This document shows, piece after piece, positions 8,129 to 16,132 of a stretch of 64,000 nucleotides of DNA; the first letter of the stretch is position 1, and every line of letters starts with the position of its first letter. Where the stretch lies: positions 99,243 through 163,242 of the forward strand of contig NZ_JACJFM010000009.1 in NCBI RefSeq assembly GCF_014164585.1, given 5' to 3'. The DNA is from Oceanospirillum sediminis. GTDB taxonomy: Bacteria; Pseudomonadota; Gammaproteobacteria; Pseudomonadales; Halomonadaceae. The notes below the pieces were generated by a model. The model did not search any database. It saw nothing but the letters and a program-made list of their open reading frames with translations, and was not told the origin of the DNA. The position numbers were made by a program, and so were the translations under genes.

Positions 8129-9468
8129 GTATCCTCCGCTTTACATGGAAACACTAACGTAAAACAGGCTCCGCCCAGTTCCGAACGCCCTGCTTTAATA
8201 TATCCTTCATACGATGTCACAATATCAAATACCACTGACAGGCCGATCCCCTGCCCGAGGTCCTGACAATCCAGACGCTCACCACGCTTAAAAATCTGAC
8301 CGGCCTGTTGATCTGAGAAACCAGGGCCATCGTCTTCAACAATCAGAATAAGCTGATCTTCCTGATGCTTAGCCCGGATATGAATCTCATCGCGGGCATA
8401 ACGGAAAGCGTTATCCAGCAAATTACCCAGCACTTCCATCAAATCATTTTCATCACCATAAAAATTCAGCTCTGGCTGCAGGTCAGTAATCACAGATACC
8501 GAACTATCTCTGTGCGCATGATTCAGCACATTTATCAGATCATCCAGAACCTGAGCAACCGGTGTTCCCTGATATAACAGGCTATGGCCGGAAATAACGG
8601 CTCTGCGCAGCTGGTATTCTATGCTCTGATCAATACGCAGAATCGCTTTTTGCAGAACATCATTCTGCCCACTTGCAGACTTCAGTTCCCCTTTAACAAT
8701 AGACAGGGGGGTTTTCAGACTGTGAGCCAGATCGGCCATACTGGCGCGGTATTTCTCTCTTTGCTCATGCTCTTTGCGGATCAGAGCGTTCAGATTCCCT
8801 GTCACCCCTCTGAGCTCCTGAGGATAGTTTTTCTGCAGCTCTGTCTGCTCCCCCTGTTCCAGTCTGGCAATTTCCTGCTCCAGAGTGTTAATAGGACGAA
8901 AAGAGGAACGCAATACCAGATGCTGCCCCAGTAACAGGCTCAGCGTCACCAGCAGAAAACCACCACCCAGCCACCAACGGAACCGGATCACCTCTTTACG
9001 CACAGTATCCTCCGTTTCAGCCACGACAAAGCGATAATACTCCAGGCCATCCGGAGTATCCCAGCCGATGCGATAGCTCATAATAATAAACCGATCTGCG
9101 CCAGGCATTTGCCGGTGTAATACCCAGCTGCCGGTTTCCTGAGCCGGGAAGTCTGACACAGGCCTGTCATCCAGAGACAGAGACTGCCATATTGGCTGAT
9201 TATCATCATTCAGCACCATAGCCCATACCCCGGAGTTCAGAGTATTGAATCTGGGGTTACGCAGAATAGGGGGTAACAACAGGGTCTGATCCGCTTTTTC
9301 CGTCACCGATAACAGATTAAAAATATGCAGGCGTAAGCGCTGATCTGTTGAACGCTCCAGCTCAGAGCGATAACTGTAGTCCACAACAAACAGGCTCACC
9401 AGCATCACCATAACCAGCGTTACTGCAGTATGCAGAAAAAAACGGCGCCGGAGCGAAACCCTGGACAT
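8125..9468 (-). CDS. PhoQ-like sensor histidine kinase
   Basis: In this 447-residue membrane kinase, membrane segments lie near residues 11-30 and 165-185, flanking a periplasmic sensor of about 135 residues. A HAMP linker follows. The dimerisation helix reads DLAHSLKTPL, the PhoQ-type H-box, with the phosphorylated His in HSLKTP. The ATP-binding domain has NLLDNAFRYA (N box), EDDGPGFS (G1) and GQGIGLSVV (G2). It pairs with the response regulator directly upstream, three bases away. Gene order next to an OmpV-like gene recalls CarRS/VprAB of Vibrio (from memory), which controls outer-membrane modification. The signal sensed here is not known. Confidence 0.87.
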   Translation of the reverse strand: MSRVSLRRRFFLHTAVTLVMVMLVSLFVVDYSYRSELERSTDQRLRLHIFNLLSVTEKADQTLLLPPILRNPRFNTLNSGVWAMVLNDDNQPIWQSLSLDDRPVSDFPAQETGSWVLHRQMPGADRFIIMSYRIGWDTPDGLEYYRFVVAETEDTVRKEVIRFRWWLGGGFLLVTLSLLLGQHLVLRSSFRPINTLEQEIARLEQGEQTELQKNYPQELRGVTGNLNALIRKEHEQREKYRASMADLAHSLKTPLSIVKGELKSASGQNDVLQKAILRIDQSIEYQLRRAVISGHSLLYQGTPVAQVLDDLINVLNHAHRDSSVSVITDLQPELNFYGDENDLMEVLGNLLDNAFRYARDEIHIRAKHQEDQLILIVEDDGPGFSDQQAGQIFKRGERLDCQDLGQGIGLSVVFDIVTSYEGYIKAGRSELGGACFTLVFPCKAEDT

Positions 9469-9471
9469 AGA

Positions 9472-10149
9472 TTACGATGACCGGATAAAAAAGCGATAAC
9501 CCCGGCCGCGCAGAGTTTCAATAGGCTTGAGCACATTATCCGGGTCCAGCTTACGGCGTAACCGGCCAATCAGCACCTCCAGTACATTGACGTCCCGATC
9601 ACTTTCATCATCATACAGGTAATCCATCAACGCCGTTTTAGATACAATGCGTTTAGGATTGCGTAAAAAATAGTCCAGCAGTTTATATTCAAAGGCGGTC
9701 AGATCTACTTCCATATCATCCACCCATAACTCCTGAGTCCGGGTGTCCAGCCTGACAGGTCCATGCTCAATCAGATGACTGCTGAAACCAGAGGCCCGGC
9801 GCAATAATGCTTCCATACGAGCCAGTAACTCTTCAATCTCAAAAGGTTTTACCAGGTAGTCGTCAGCCCCGGCTTTCAGGCCATGAACCTTATCTTTCCA
9901 GCTACTTCTGGCTGTCAGGATCAGTATGGGCAGGGTATAGTTTTCTGCTCTCAGACTACGGATCACATCAATACCCGATATACCCGGCAAACCCAGATCA
10001 ATAATGGCCAGCTGGTATTCAAACTCCCGTGCCAGATACAGACCATCATTACCCTCGGCACTGACCTCAGTTTCGTAGCCTTCAGCCCGTAACGAATCAG
10101 ATAACTGGCGCTGCAGCTCCGGATCATCTTCAATAATCAGTATTTTCAT
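9472..10149 (-). CDS. PhoP-like OmpR-family response regulator
   Basis: The 225-residue regulator has a receiver domain at 1-115 with acidic pocket EDD, phospho-acceptor Asp in AIIDLGLPGISG and conserved Lys in LVKPFEIEEL. The OmpR-type winged helix spans 125-222, with recognition region DVNVLEVLIGRLRRKL and wing ETLRGRGYRF. It lies between a PepSY gene (three bases upstream) and its kinase (three bases downstream). A direct repeat GGTTCA-N5-GGTTAC in the divergent promoter region resembles a PhoP box and may be its own site. Confidence 0.88.
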   Translation of the reverse strand: MKILIIEDDPELQRQLSDSLRAEGYETEVSAEGNDGLYLAREFEYQLAIIDLGLPGISGIDVIRSLRAENYTLPILILTARSSWKDKVHGLKAGADDYLVKPFEIEELLARMEALLRRASGFSSHLIEHGPVRLDTRTQELWVDDMEVDLTAFEYKLLDYFLRNPKRIVSKTALMDYLYDDESDRDVNVLEVLIGRLRRKLDPDNVLKPIETLRGRGYRFFIRSS

Positions 10150-10152
10150 ATC

Positions 10153-10650
10153 TCAGTTCTCTTTCCGGTCAGCTCCGTTCACAGCGATTGTTCTGACAAC
10201 CCCTTGTCCGGAAATAATTCTGATGTTGTAAGAAATCACGCCGTTATCCGTCACCTTTTCGGCATTTAATACCGTCCCCGGATAAATGCTGGTTGCTCTT
10301 TTTATCGCCGTTCTCAGATCAAGCTGCCCGGATACGGCATCAGCCGGATCTTTTGCCGGGCCGGTATCAGGAGAGCGAATCAGAGGTGTCTTGCGCACGG
10401 TCTGCTCAATCCAGCGCGTTGCTGGCCAGAAAAAACGCTCTACTTTCTGAGTGGTATCCTCGGCGCTCTGCGCTTCTTGCTGCTCCGGGCTGAATTCCGC
10501 CAGCATAAGATCAGACTCTGCGGACATGTCTGACCCTTCCACCAGCCCCGGCAGAAAAAACAGCAGCATAATCCCCACTCGAAACAGTGGCTTAAACAGA
10601 TCAGTCATATTGTCTGATACCAGAAATCTACAGCATTGATGGCTTTGCAT
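10153..10650 (-). CDS. PepSY-domain periplasmic protein, first gene of the operon
   Basis: The 165-residue protein is exported. An internal Met at residue 15 begins a better signal peptide (MTDLFKPLFRVGIMLLFFLP), but AGG lies five bases before the outer ATG, so the start is uncertain. The C-terminal 60 residues match the PepSY fold (DLRTAIKRATSIYPGTVLNA, then SYNIRIISGQGVVRTIAV). Small PepSY proteins often accompany PhoP/PhoQ-like pairs and may modulate the sensor in the periplasm; that role is inferred from context. The middle is Ser/Gln/Glu-rich and unlike any family I know. Confidence 0.7.
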   Translation of the reverse strand: MQSHQCCRFLVSDNMTDLFKPLFRVGIMLLFFLPGLVEGSDMSAESDLMLAEFSPEQQEAQSAEDTTQKVERFFWPATRWIEQTVRKTPLIRSPDTGPAKDPADAVSGQLDLRTAIKRATSIYPGTVLNAEKVTDNGVISYNIRIISGQGVVRTIAVNGADRKEN

Positions 10651-10847
10651 TATAACCTGATAACCTGAACCGGAACTGACAATACCTTTATATACCGGAT
10701 CAGTCTTACCGCAAGACAGACAGAATATTTTCTGTCATTGATGATATAAAGACCTGTTTTCTTCTCTTTGGGTCCGTTCTGGTTTTCTGCCATTTAACCT
10801 CATCTCATTAAAACTCGCTCTGTAATTTCAGAAACGTTTACTTTTCA

Positions 10848-10864
10848 GGTTCAGTTCAGGTTAC
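10848..10864 (+). promoter_or_regulatory. PhoP-box-like direct repeat GGTTCA-N5-GGTTAC
   Basis: The two hexamers are spaced 11 bases start to start, the layout of PhoP boxes (consensus GGTTTA-N5-GGTTTA). CGTTTA lies at 10835-10840. The site is in the 365-base divergent region 10651-11015, between the PepSY-regulator operon and the mipA-like gene. It may serve either direction. No confident -10 element was placed, and nothing else in this gap was recognised. Confidence 0.4.
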
Positions 10865-11015
10865 TGCCAGCTTGAGTTCAGCAGCCCGGCTTAAACTTAT
10901 CTCCAACGACATTATGGCTACTGGTGAAACAGTCGCTGAAAACATCATTTTTATAAGATGTCTGATGACCTGATCACTCAGGCCGGGCATCCGAACAGGT
11001 AAGGAGAACAAGACT

Positions 11016-11822
11016 ATGCTGAATCAGAAAAAACACACCGGCATTAAAACGGCAACAACCATGATCGCCGCTTTACTTTCTTTTAATGCACTGGCAGATT
11101 CTCATGCTATCAGTGATGGCATGAAACCGGGAGATAGTGACAGCAAGTGGGTTCTGGGTGGCAGCGTTGGCACTTTTAATAACCCTCTGGCAGGAGAAGA
11201 CACAGAATATTTTGTTGCTCCCAATATCGAATATCGCGGCGAACGTTTTTTCCTGAAAGATGGTCAGGCCGGTGTCAGTCTGTATCAACAGCCAGCATAC
11301 AGCATAGGCCTGTTACTGACGGCTAATGGTTCACTGCTGGCGGATAAAGATGACTACAAAGACAATGTCCGTTTAGCAGGCCTGAAAGAGCGCGACGGGA
11401 CACTGGATGCCGGGGTTTACTTTATTCATCGTTCAGATGCCGGACGTTTAAAAATGACACTGATGGATGAGATTACCAACGAGCACAGCGGTATGACAGC
11501 GGATGTGAATTATGTCTTTGATATGAAGATGGAAGGCTGGAGCGTTAATCCCATTGTTGGAGCGACCTGGCTTAGTTCAGCCACCGTCGACCACTTTTTT
11601 GGTGTCGGTGAATCTGAAGTCAATGAACATAGAAAGGCTTATCAGGGAGATAGTGCGCTTAACCTGTATGCAGGGGTGCGTGGACGCTATGAAGTCACTG
11701 AAAACTGGGACGTTACCGCTGAAGCAACATACGTCCACCTGGGAGCCGGGATCAAAGACAGTAGCATTGTAGAAGATGATTATGTACTGGTCAGCAGCGT
11801 CGGCGTAAATTACAACTTCTGA
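11016..11822 (+). CDS. mipA: MipA/OmpV-family outer-membrane protein
   Basis: The 268-residue protein has a signal peptide ending SFNALA. A beta-barrel of alternating polar and apolar strands follows (WVLGGSVGTFNNPLAG, IEYRGERFFLKDG) and ends in the outer-membrane signature SSVGVNYNF with a terminal Phe. The family includes MipA, a scaffold linking murein enzymes, and OmpV porins. It is transcribed away from the PhoPQ-like operon, and its promoter region holds the PhoP-box-like repeat. Control by that system is therefore plausible and not proved. AAGGAG precedes the start by nine bases. Confidence 0.87.
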   Translation: MLNQKKHTGIKTATTMIAALLSFNALADSHAISDGMKPGDSDSKWVLGGSVGTFNNPLAGEDTEYFVAPNIEYRGERFFLKDGQAGVSLYQQPAYSIGLLLTANGSLLADKDDYKDNVRLAGLKERDGTLDAGVYFIHRSDAGRLKMTLMDEITNEHSGMTADVNYVFDMKMEGWSVNPIVGATWLSSATVDHFFGVGESEVNEHRKAYQGDSALNLYAGVRGRYEVTENWDVTAEATYVHLGAGIKDSSIVEDDYVLVSSVGVNYNF

Positions 11823-11900
11823 TTGATACAGCTTCATCTGGCGAAGCTCTATAGCCTGGAATCCTTATCGCAGATGAAAGAATACCGGTATCAATTTACT

Positions 11901-11926
11901 GCAGGTAGCTAATAAGCTACTTGCGG
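11901..11926 (+). terminator. Probable mipA terminator
   Basis: The stem GCAGGTAGCT-AATA-AGCTACTTGC (one G-U pair) lies about 80 bases after the mipA stop. It is followed by GGCCTTTAG, a weak T tract. Confidence 0.4.
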
Positions 11927-12093
11927 CCTTTAGTGTCGCTGGAAAAAATATTATTCTATACATTTGCTGCACATATATCCTTGTGAAACCCAGGGATTTT
12001 CCTGGTTAAAAAAGCACACAGCACAAGATACATTAGCTCTCGTTGGGTGTTAACACCGCATACACTGTTAATACTCATCAGCTAACCTGTATC

Positions 12094-12122
12094 GCTGGTA
12101 ATGGAATGCCAGCTTTTTTATT
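12094..12122 (+). terminator. Strong plus-strand terminator with no adjacent gene
   Basis: The stem GCTGGTA-ATGGAA-TGCCAGC is followed by TTTTTTATT. It is 270 bases past mipA and after an earlier hairpin. It may end a read-through transcript or a small RNA made from 11930-12120. Confidence 0.6.
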
Positions 12123-12201
12123 GTTTATCTGACCTGATAAACCAGTATCAGAACAACACCAAACATCTCTTTTTATCCCAGGAAGATAACAGCTTCTTGC
12201 A

Positions 12202-12221
12202 GACCAGCATCAGTGCTGGTC
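12202..12221. other. Perfect hairpin downstream of the quinoprotein gene
   Basis: The stem is GACCAGCA-TCAG-TGCTGGTC, eight base pairs with a four-base loop, about 105 bases beyond the dehydrogenase stop on the minus strand. No T tract follows on either strand. It may stabilise the 3' end of that mRNA. Confidence 0.35.
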
Positions 12222-12324
12222 TTCATCTGGTGCAAATTCAATCCGGAGCAGAACCGGTATTTCAGAAGGGAAAGGAGAAAACCGGCCTGCCCACGAATTG
12301 AAATTCAGGAGAAGTCAGCAGCGC

Positions 12325-14109
12325 TTATTTCTCATCTTCCTTCGGCAGTTTGAAGGTCCACACGGAACCACCCTGATTCAGGTGTTTAACACGCTTAGCC
12401 ACTTCACCACCCCAAAGAGGTACAGCACCACCCCAGCCGGATACGACAGAAATGTACTGCTCACCGTTCTGCTCCCAGGTGATTGGAGTGCCGACAATAC
12501 CTGAACCGGTATTGAACTTATACTTCATCTCACCGGTTTTAGCATCAAAGGCCATCAGGTAGCCTTCAGGGTTACCGGTAAATACCAGATTCCCCTTAGT
12601 TGTCATTACACCACCCCACAGAGGTGCATAGTTCTTATAGCGCCACTTCTCTTCACCGGTTTTCGGATCAATAGCACGCAACACACCGATATAATCCTCA
12701 TTCAGAGGCTTAATGGTGAAACCGGCTCCTAAGTAGGCCGCGCCTTTCTTATAAGCTGTCGGCTCATTCCAGATATCCATCTCCCATTCATTTGATGGCA
12801 CGTAGAACAGGCCTGTGTCCTGGCTATAAGACATTGGCATCCAGTTCTTACCCCCCAGGAAAGATGGCGCCGCTACAACGGAGTCACCTTTCTTACCATC
12901 AGCGCTCTTACGCGGATCTCCCGGACGACCATCTTCTGCATAAACAGGGCGACCTGTCTTCGGATCCAGGCCTTTAGCCCAGGTGATCTTATCGACAAAT
13001 GGGAAGCCTCGGATGAAGTCGCCATTTTCACGATTCAGAACATAGAAGAAGCCATTACGGTCTGCAGAAGCGGCCGCTTTAATCGTTTTACCATTTTCCT
13101 GGTAATCAAATGCAATTACTTCGTTTACACCATCATAATCCCAGCCATCATGTGGTGTGGTCTGGAAGTGCCAGACAATTTTACCGTTGTCCGGATCAAG
13201 TGCCAGACGAGAAGAGGAGAACAGGTTATCACCAGGGCGCAGGTGTGAGTTCCATGGCGCCGGGTTACCGGTACCGAAGAACAGCAGATTGGTGTCAGCA
13301 TCGTAAGTACCGCCTAACCAGGTCGCTGCACCACCGGATTTCCACAAATCACCAGGCCAGGTTTTTCCAGCTTCGCCACCGGAAATACCATTCTCTGTTT
13401 TCTTACCGTCTTTCCAGATATACCCCATATGTCCTTCAACCGTCGGACGGGTCCACTGGATTTTCCCGGTTTTAGCATCGTAGGCTTCTACTTTACCGAC
13501 AACACCAAACTCACCACCAGATACACCTGTGATGATCTTGCCTTTGACAACCAGAGGTGCTGCAGAGATAGAGTAACCTGCTTTATAATCAGCTACTTTT
13601 TTCTTCCAGCGGACCTTACCTGTTTTCTGATCCAGAGCAACCAGTTTCGCATCCAGTGTTGCAAAAATTACCAGATCGTCATACAGAGCTGCACCACGGT
13701 TAATAACGTCACAACACGGCATAATGCCATCTGGCAGACGAGCATCATACTGCCACAGCTCATCTCCAGTTTCCGCATCAATAGCAAACAGACGAGAGTA
13801 TGAGCCTGTTACAAACATGACGCCATCTTTAACCAGAGGCTGAGATTCCTGTCCACGTTGCTTTTCACCACCAAAGGAGAAAGACCAGACCGCTTTCAGA
13901 TCTTTAACGGTTTCAGTATTCAGTTTGGCCAGAGGGGAGAAGCGCTGGCCACGATGCCCCATACCATTGGTAACTACATCGTTAGTGGTTGCCTGATCAT
14001 TCAGAATATCCGTATCCGTAACTTTTGCAGATGCGGTGCCTGTCACTGCCATTGCAGAAATCAATGCTGTCGCTAATAGCGATTTTTTGCCTAAACCATT
14101 TGGTAACAT
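12325..14109 (-). CDS. pedH: PQQ-dependent alcohol dehydrogenase, lanthanide-type (PedH/ExaF-like)
   Basis: The 594-residue periplasmic quinoprotein oxidises primary alcohols to aldehydes, with electrons going to cytochrome c. The signal peptide ends near residue 28 (GTASA). Adjacent cysteines C132-C133 (MPCCDV) form the disulphide ring over PQQ. Metal ligands by family alignment are E200 (SGGEFG), N282 (GTGNPAPWN) and catalytic D324 in [10 protein letters not shown] second Asp, D326, sits two residues on. That Asp distinguishes lanthanide enzymes (XoxF, ExaF, PedH) from calcium enzymes, which have Ala or Ser. Tryptophan-docking repeats recur through the eight-bladed propeller. There is no C-terminal haem domain. 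AGGAG precedes the ATG by six bases. Substrate choice is uncertain. Confidence 0.9.
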   Translation of the reverse strand: MLPNGLGKKSLLATALISAMAVTGTASAKVTDTDILNDQATTNDVVTNGMGHRGQRFSPLAKLNTETVKDLKAVWSFSFGGEKQRGQESQPLVKDGVMFVTGSYSRLFAIDAETGDELWQYDARLPDGIMPCCDVINRGAALYDDLVIFATLDAKLVALDQKTGKVRWKKKVADYKAGYSISAAPLVVKGKIITGVSGGEFGVVGKVEAYDAKTGKIQWTRPTVEGHMGYIWKDGKKTENGISGGEAGKTWPGDLWKSGGAATWLGGTYDADTNLLFFGTGNPAPWNSHLRPGDNLFSSSRLALDPDNGKIVWHFQTTPHDGWDYDGVNEVIAFDYQENGKTIKAAASADRNGFFYVLNRENGDFIRGFPFVDKITWAKGLDPKTGRPVYAEDGRPGDPRKSADGKKGDSVVAAPSFLGGKNWMPMSYSQDTGLFYVPSNEWEMDIWNEPTAYKKGAAYLGAGFTIKPLNEDYIGVLRAIDPKTGEEKWRYKNYAPLWGGVMTTKGNLVFTGNPEGYLMAFDAKTGEMKYKFNTGSGIVGTPITWEQNGEQYISVVSGWGGAVPLWGGEVAKRVKHLNQGGSVWTFKLPKEDEK

Positions 14110-14270
14110 GACTGTCTCCTGTGATGCCTTTTTTATTCGATTATTGGCACAGCCATTTGAATTCAGACACGTATTAGCAACAATACAACCAGGGACCTGT
14201 TTTATGACACACTTTCAGACCTGAAAGTATAAGACCCTGCAACTCAGGTCGTAAAAGATCATCCTCTGGT

Positions 14271-14308
14271 ACTAGCCAATCACACCTAAAGAACTAGCCA
14301 GCACACCT
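14271..14308 (-). promoter_or_regulatory. 16-base direct repeat upstream of the quinoprotein gene
   Basis: ACTAGCCAATCACACCT (14271-14287) is repeated as ACTAGCCAGCACACCT (14293-14308), 22 bases apart, about two helical turns. It lies 160-200 bases upstream of the dehydrogenase start. It is a candidate activator site, perhaps for the LuxR-type regulator at 21539. Confidence 0.45.
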
Positions 14309-14377
14309 GCTTTCGGGAAAATATCCCAGGAAGCTATCCCACCAGAATTACACCAACACGGATGCGGATACATCTTA

Positions 14378-14448
14378 TTATTCGAAGAATGATGCCACTT
14401 GTTATTCGAAGAATATGCCACTTATTATCTAAAAGGTGATGTCACTTA
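14378..14448. repeat. Three tandem copies of a 24-base unit
   Basis: Copies run 14378-14401, 14402-14424 and 14425-14448. Each starts TTAT and ends (A)TG(C/T)CACTT(G/A). The first two share TTATTCGAAGAAT and are nearly identical; the third has diverged. The array lies between the candidate promoter region of the quinoprotein gene and a terminator. It may be a multi-site operator. Confidence 0.55.
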
Positions 14449-14472
14449 TCACCTGAGTAATGAAATGCAGGC

Positions 14473-14500
14473 AACAAAAAAAGCCGGTCAATGACCGGCT
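14473..14500 (-). terminator. Rho-independent terminator, minus strand
   Basis: Read on the minus strand, AGCCGGTCA-T-TGACCGGCT is followed by TTTTTTTG. The arms are perfect. It ends either the solute-binding-protein transcript or the RNA candidate just upstream of it, and insulates the quinoprotein promoter. Confidence 0.8.
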
Positions 14501-14595
14501 ACGAAGAGGGTGAAAACCCATGAACAACAAGCGCGAACGCTTGAACGGAGAATTAGTGGGGCAATACCAGAGTATCTGGCATTGCGCATATAACA
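14473..14595 (-). ncRNA. Candidate structured small RNA with four hairpins
   Basis: On the minus strand four stem-loops occur in about 120 bases. They are AATGCCAGA/TCTGGTATT (14563-14583), CAAGCG-UUCG-CGCUUG (14528-14543), GGGU-UUUC-ACCC (14508-14519) and the terminator (14482-14500). A possible -10 TATAGT at 14597-14602 has a weak -35 TTGTGC at 14622-14627 with a long 19-base spacer. The region could instead be the 3' UTR of the upstream gene. A 33-codon frame inside lacks a ribosome site. No known RNA family was recognised. Confidence 0.4.
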
Positions 14596-14697
14596 CACTA
14601 TAGCGGCTAATTTGCTGGCCTGCACAATTTTTTACTGTTTAAATCGAAAATCCTGTACATTGACGTCATAAGTCCGACCAGATTCAGAAAGAGCTTC

Positions 14698-15588
14698 TTA
14701 TTGAGCTTTGTATAGCTCCGGCAAAAGATAATCAGCTCCATATCTGGCAGATATCTGTTTCACCAGTCCCTCTTTTGAAGCCTGCTCTACAATATCTCCC
14801 AGCGCATAAGCCAACTGACGATAATTCGTATGCACCGCCATACCTATATCCCAGTCGAGTTTATGGAGTCCAGGAAGCGCCACTGCAGACAACTCAAACG
14901 GTTTCTTCTGTACCGGATGATGGTGTTTCAGCCATTGAAGCTGACTTTGCATCCCCATTATGGCCGCAATTTCATTATTCTGCAGAGCATTCCAGGCTAA
15001 TCTCAGGTCAATAAAGTGTTTTACTTTATTACGTACCTGACCGTTAAAAACGGACATCAGATATACATCCGGCAAGCTATCAGTCTCTACACCAACCGGG
15101 TAGTAACGTAAAACAGCCAGAGTTTCCAGAGTTTCTAATTGCTGCGTATCATACCCGACCCGCCAGCGCTCCTTCTGATAAGGACCAAACATGTGCACCA
15201 GATCATTTTTCACTTCACCAAACTCATTAGTCTGGTAAGAGTAATTTTTATCATAGGGCACCCGCATCATGACATCAGCAATACCCCCACCCAGATAATG
15301 TCCTTTCCAGACATGATTGCGTAAATCATCGTCCAGGGTTTCATCCGGTGTCATCCAGCGCAGTTTAAGGTCAAGATTCATAGAACGAGCAATATGCTGA
15401 GCCAGTTCGACATCAATGCCAATCGCTTTGCCCTGATCATTTTTGAAGGAATAAGGTGGGAACTGATCATACACCGCGATTTCAATAAATCCCGATGCAA
15501 GGACATCATCATAGGAACGTGCCAGCGCAGGATTCACCTGCACCAGCATCAGAAGCAGCAGTCCGATAAGATGACTACTGTTCAACAT
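14698..15588 (-). CDS. Quinoprotein-associated periplasmic solute-binding protein (MxaJ/XoxJ-like)
   Basis: The protein has about 296 residues with a signal peptide MLNSSHLIGLLLLMLVQVNP and mature start near RSYDDV. The body is an amino-acid-type periplasmic binding fold: GFIEIAVYDQFPPYSFKNDQ, then GIDVELAQHIARSMNLDLKL, a typical SBP_bac_3 opening. Proteins of this type sit beside PQQ dehydrogenases (MxaJ, XoxJ) and are thought to help mature or activate the enzyme. No transporter partner is adjacent. The start at 15588 is chosen because TTGGAG lies seven bases upstream. It overlaps the cytochrome stop by 14 bases, so translation is probably coupled. Confidence 0.82.
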   Translation of the reverse strand: MLNSSHLIGLLLLMLVQVNPALARSYDDVLASGFIEIAVYDQFPPYSFKNDQGKAIGIDVELAQHIARSMNLDLKLRWMTPDETLDDDLRNHVWKGHYLGGGIADVMMRVPYDKNYSYQTNEFGEVKNDLVHMFGPYQKERWRVGYDTQQLETLETLAVLRYYPVGVETDSLPDVYLMSVFNGQVRNKVKHFIDLRLAWNALQNNEIAAIMGMQSQLQWLKHHHPVQKKPFELSAVALPGLHKLDWDIGMAVHTNYRQLAYALGDIVEQASKEGLVKQISARYGADYLLPELYKAQ

Positions 15589-16006
15589 ATTTTGTCTCCA
15601 ACCAGGCACGGATAGACCACAGAGCCTCCTGACTCAGATGTTCAGCCATCTTCGGCATGTAAGGCACACCATTACGTACAGCTCCATTACGCACCCGGTA
15701 AACAAACCACTCGTCGCCGTCATAACCTGGCTCAAGGTAACGCAGATCCGGTGCAATACCACCTGAAATACCATCCAGACCATGACAACGGGCACAGTTC
15801 TGGGCATAAGCTGACTCACCAATTCTGATAGCGTCTTTGTTATCAGTATATGGGTTTTCCTCAAGCCACTCTTCACCAAGTTGAGGTAACATAGAGGTAT
15901 CAATAGCCTGAGGTACAACATCGCCATGGGCAAATACCTGTGCACTCAGCAAACTGCCAAAGACCATCGCAGCACCGGTACGCAGTAGGTTAGTTTTAAC
16001 GGTCAT
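15575..16006 (-). CDS. pedF: Cytochrome c550 PedF, electron acceptor of the PQQ dehydrogenase
   Basis: The secreted monohaem cytochrome has about 143 residues. A signal peptide ends at QVFA, and the mature protein starts HGDVVPQAIDTS, typical of PedF. The haem site is CARCH in YAQNCARCHGLDGISGG. The axial Met is probably in VPYMPKMAEHLS. The C-terminal helix SQEALWSIRAWLETKY fits class I cytochrome c. It should take electrons from the quinoprotein and pass them to an oxidase. A TTG upstream gives a frame five residues longer; the ATG at 16006 with GGAG seven bases before it is preferred. Confidence 0.88.
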   Translation of the reverse strand: MTVKTNLLRTGAAMVFGSLLSAQVFAHGDVVPQAIDTSMLPQLGEEWLEENPYTDNKDAIRIGESAYAQNCARCHGLDGISGGIAPDLRYLEPGYDGDEWFVYRVRNGAVRNGVPYMPKMAEHLSQEALWSIRAWLETKYVEQ

Positions 16007-16132
16007 TATTGTTCTCCACAAAACAAATGGGGTAAATCCTGATTATTTTTATCCTTAGGAGGCTGCTGCCGGGCGCAGGGCAGTGAGACCAGCAACAACC
16101 AGAAACTTCGTTTAATACAATTCAACAGCGAC

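Larger units (their letters stand above)
11823..12324. other. 502-base intergenic region with hairpins, no protein gene recognised
   Basis: It contains a stem after mipA (11901-11924), a perfect palindrome GGTGTTAACACC (12046-12057), a strong plus-strand terminator (12094-12120) and a perfect hairpin (12202-12221). A 66-codon plus-strand frame at 12101-12301 begins inside the terminator and is rejected. No pqqA-like peptide was found here. Confidence 0.5.

Noticed and set aside
14145..14165. TTGGCAC-like plus-strand match to a sigma-54 promoter
   Set aside because: The -12 element is poor (TTTGAA) and no plus-strand gene follows it.
14378..14448. CRISPR array
   Set aside because: The three units are directly adjacent with no spacers, and no cas gene is present.
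14490..14590. 33-codon minus-strand frame starting ATGCGCAATGCC
   Set aside because: It has no Shine-Dalgarno site, spans the hairpins, and does not show the Glu-x3-Tyr pattern of a PqqA peptide.
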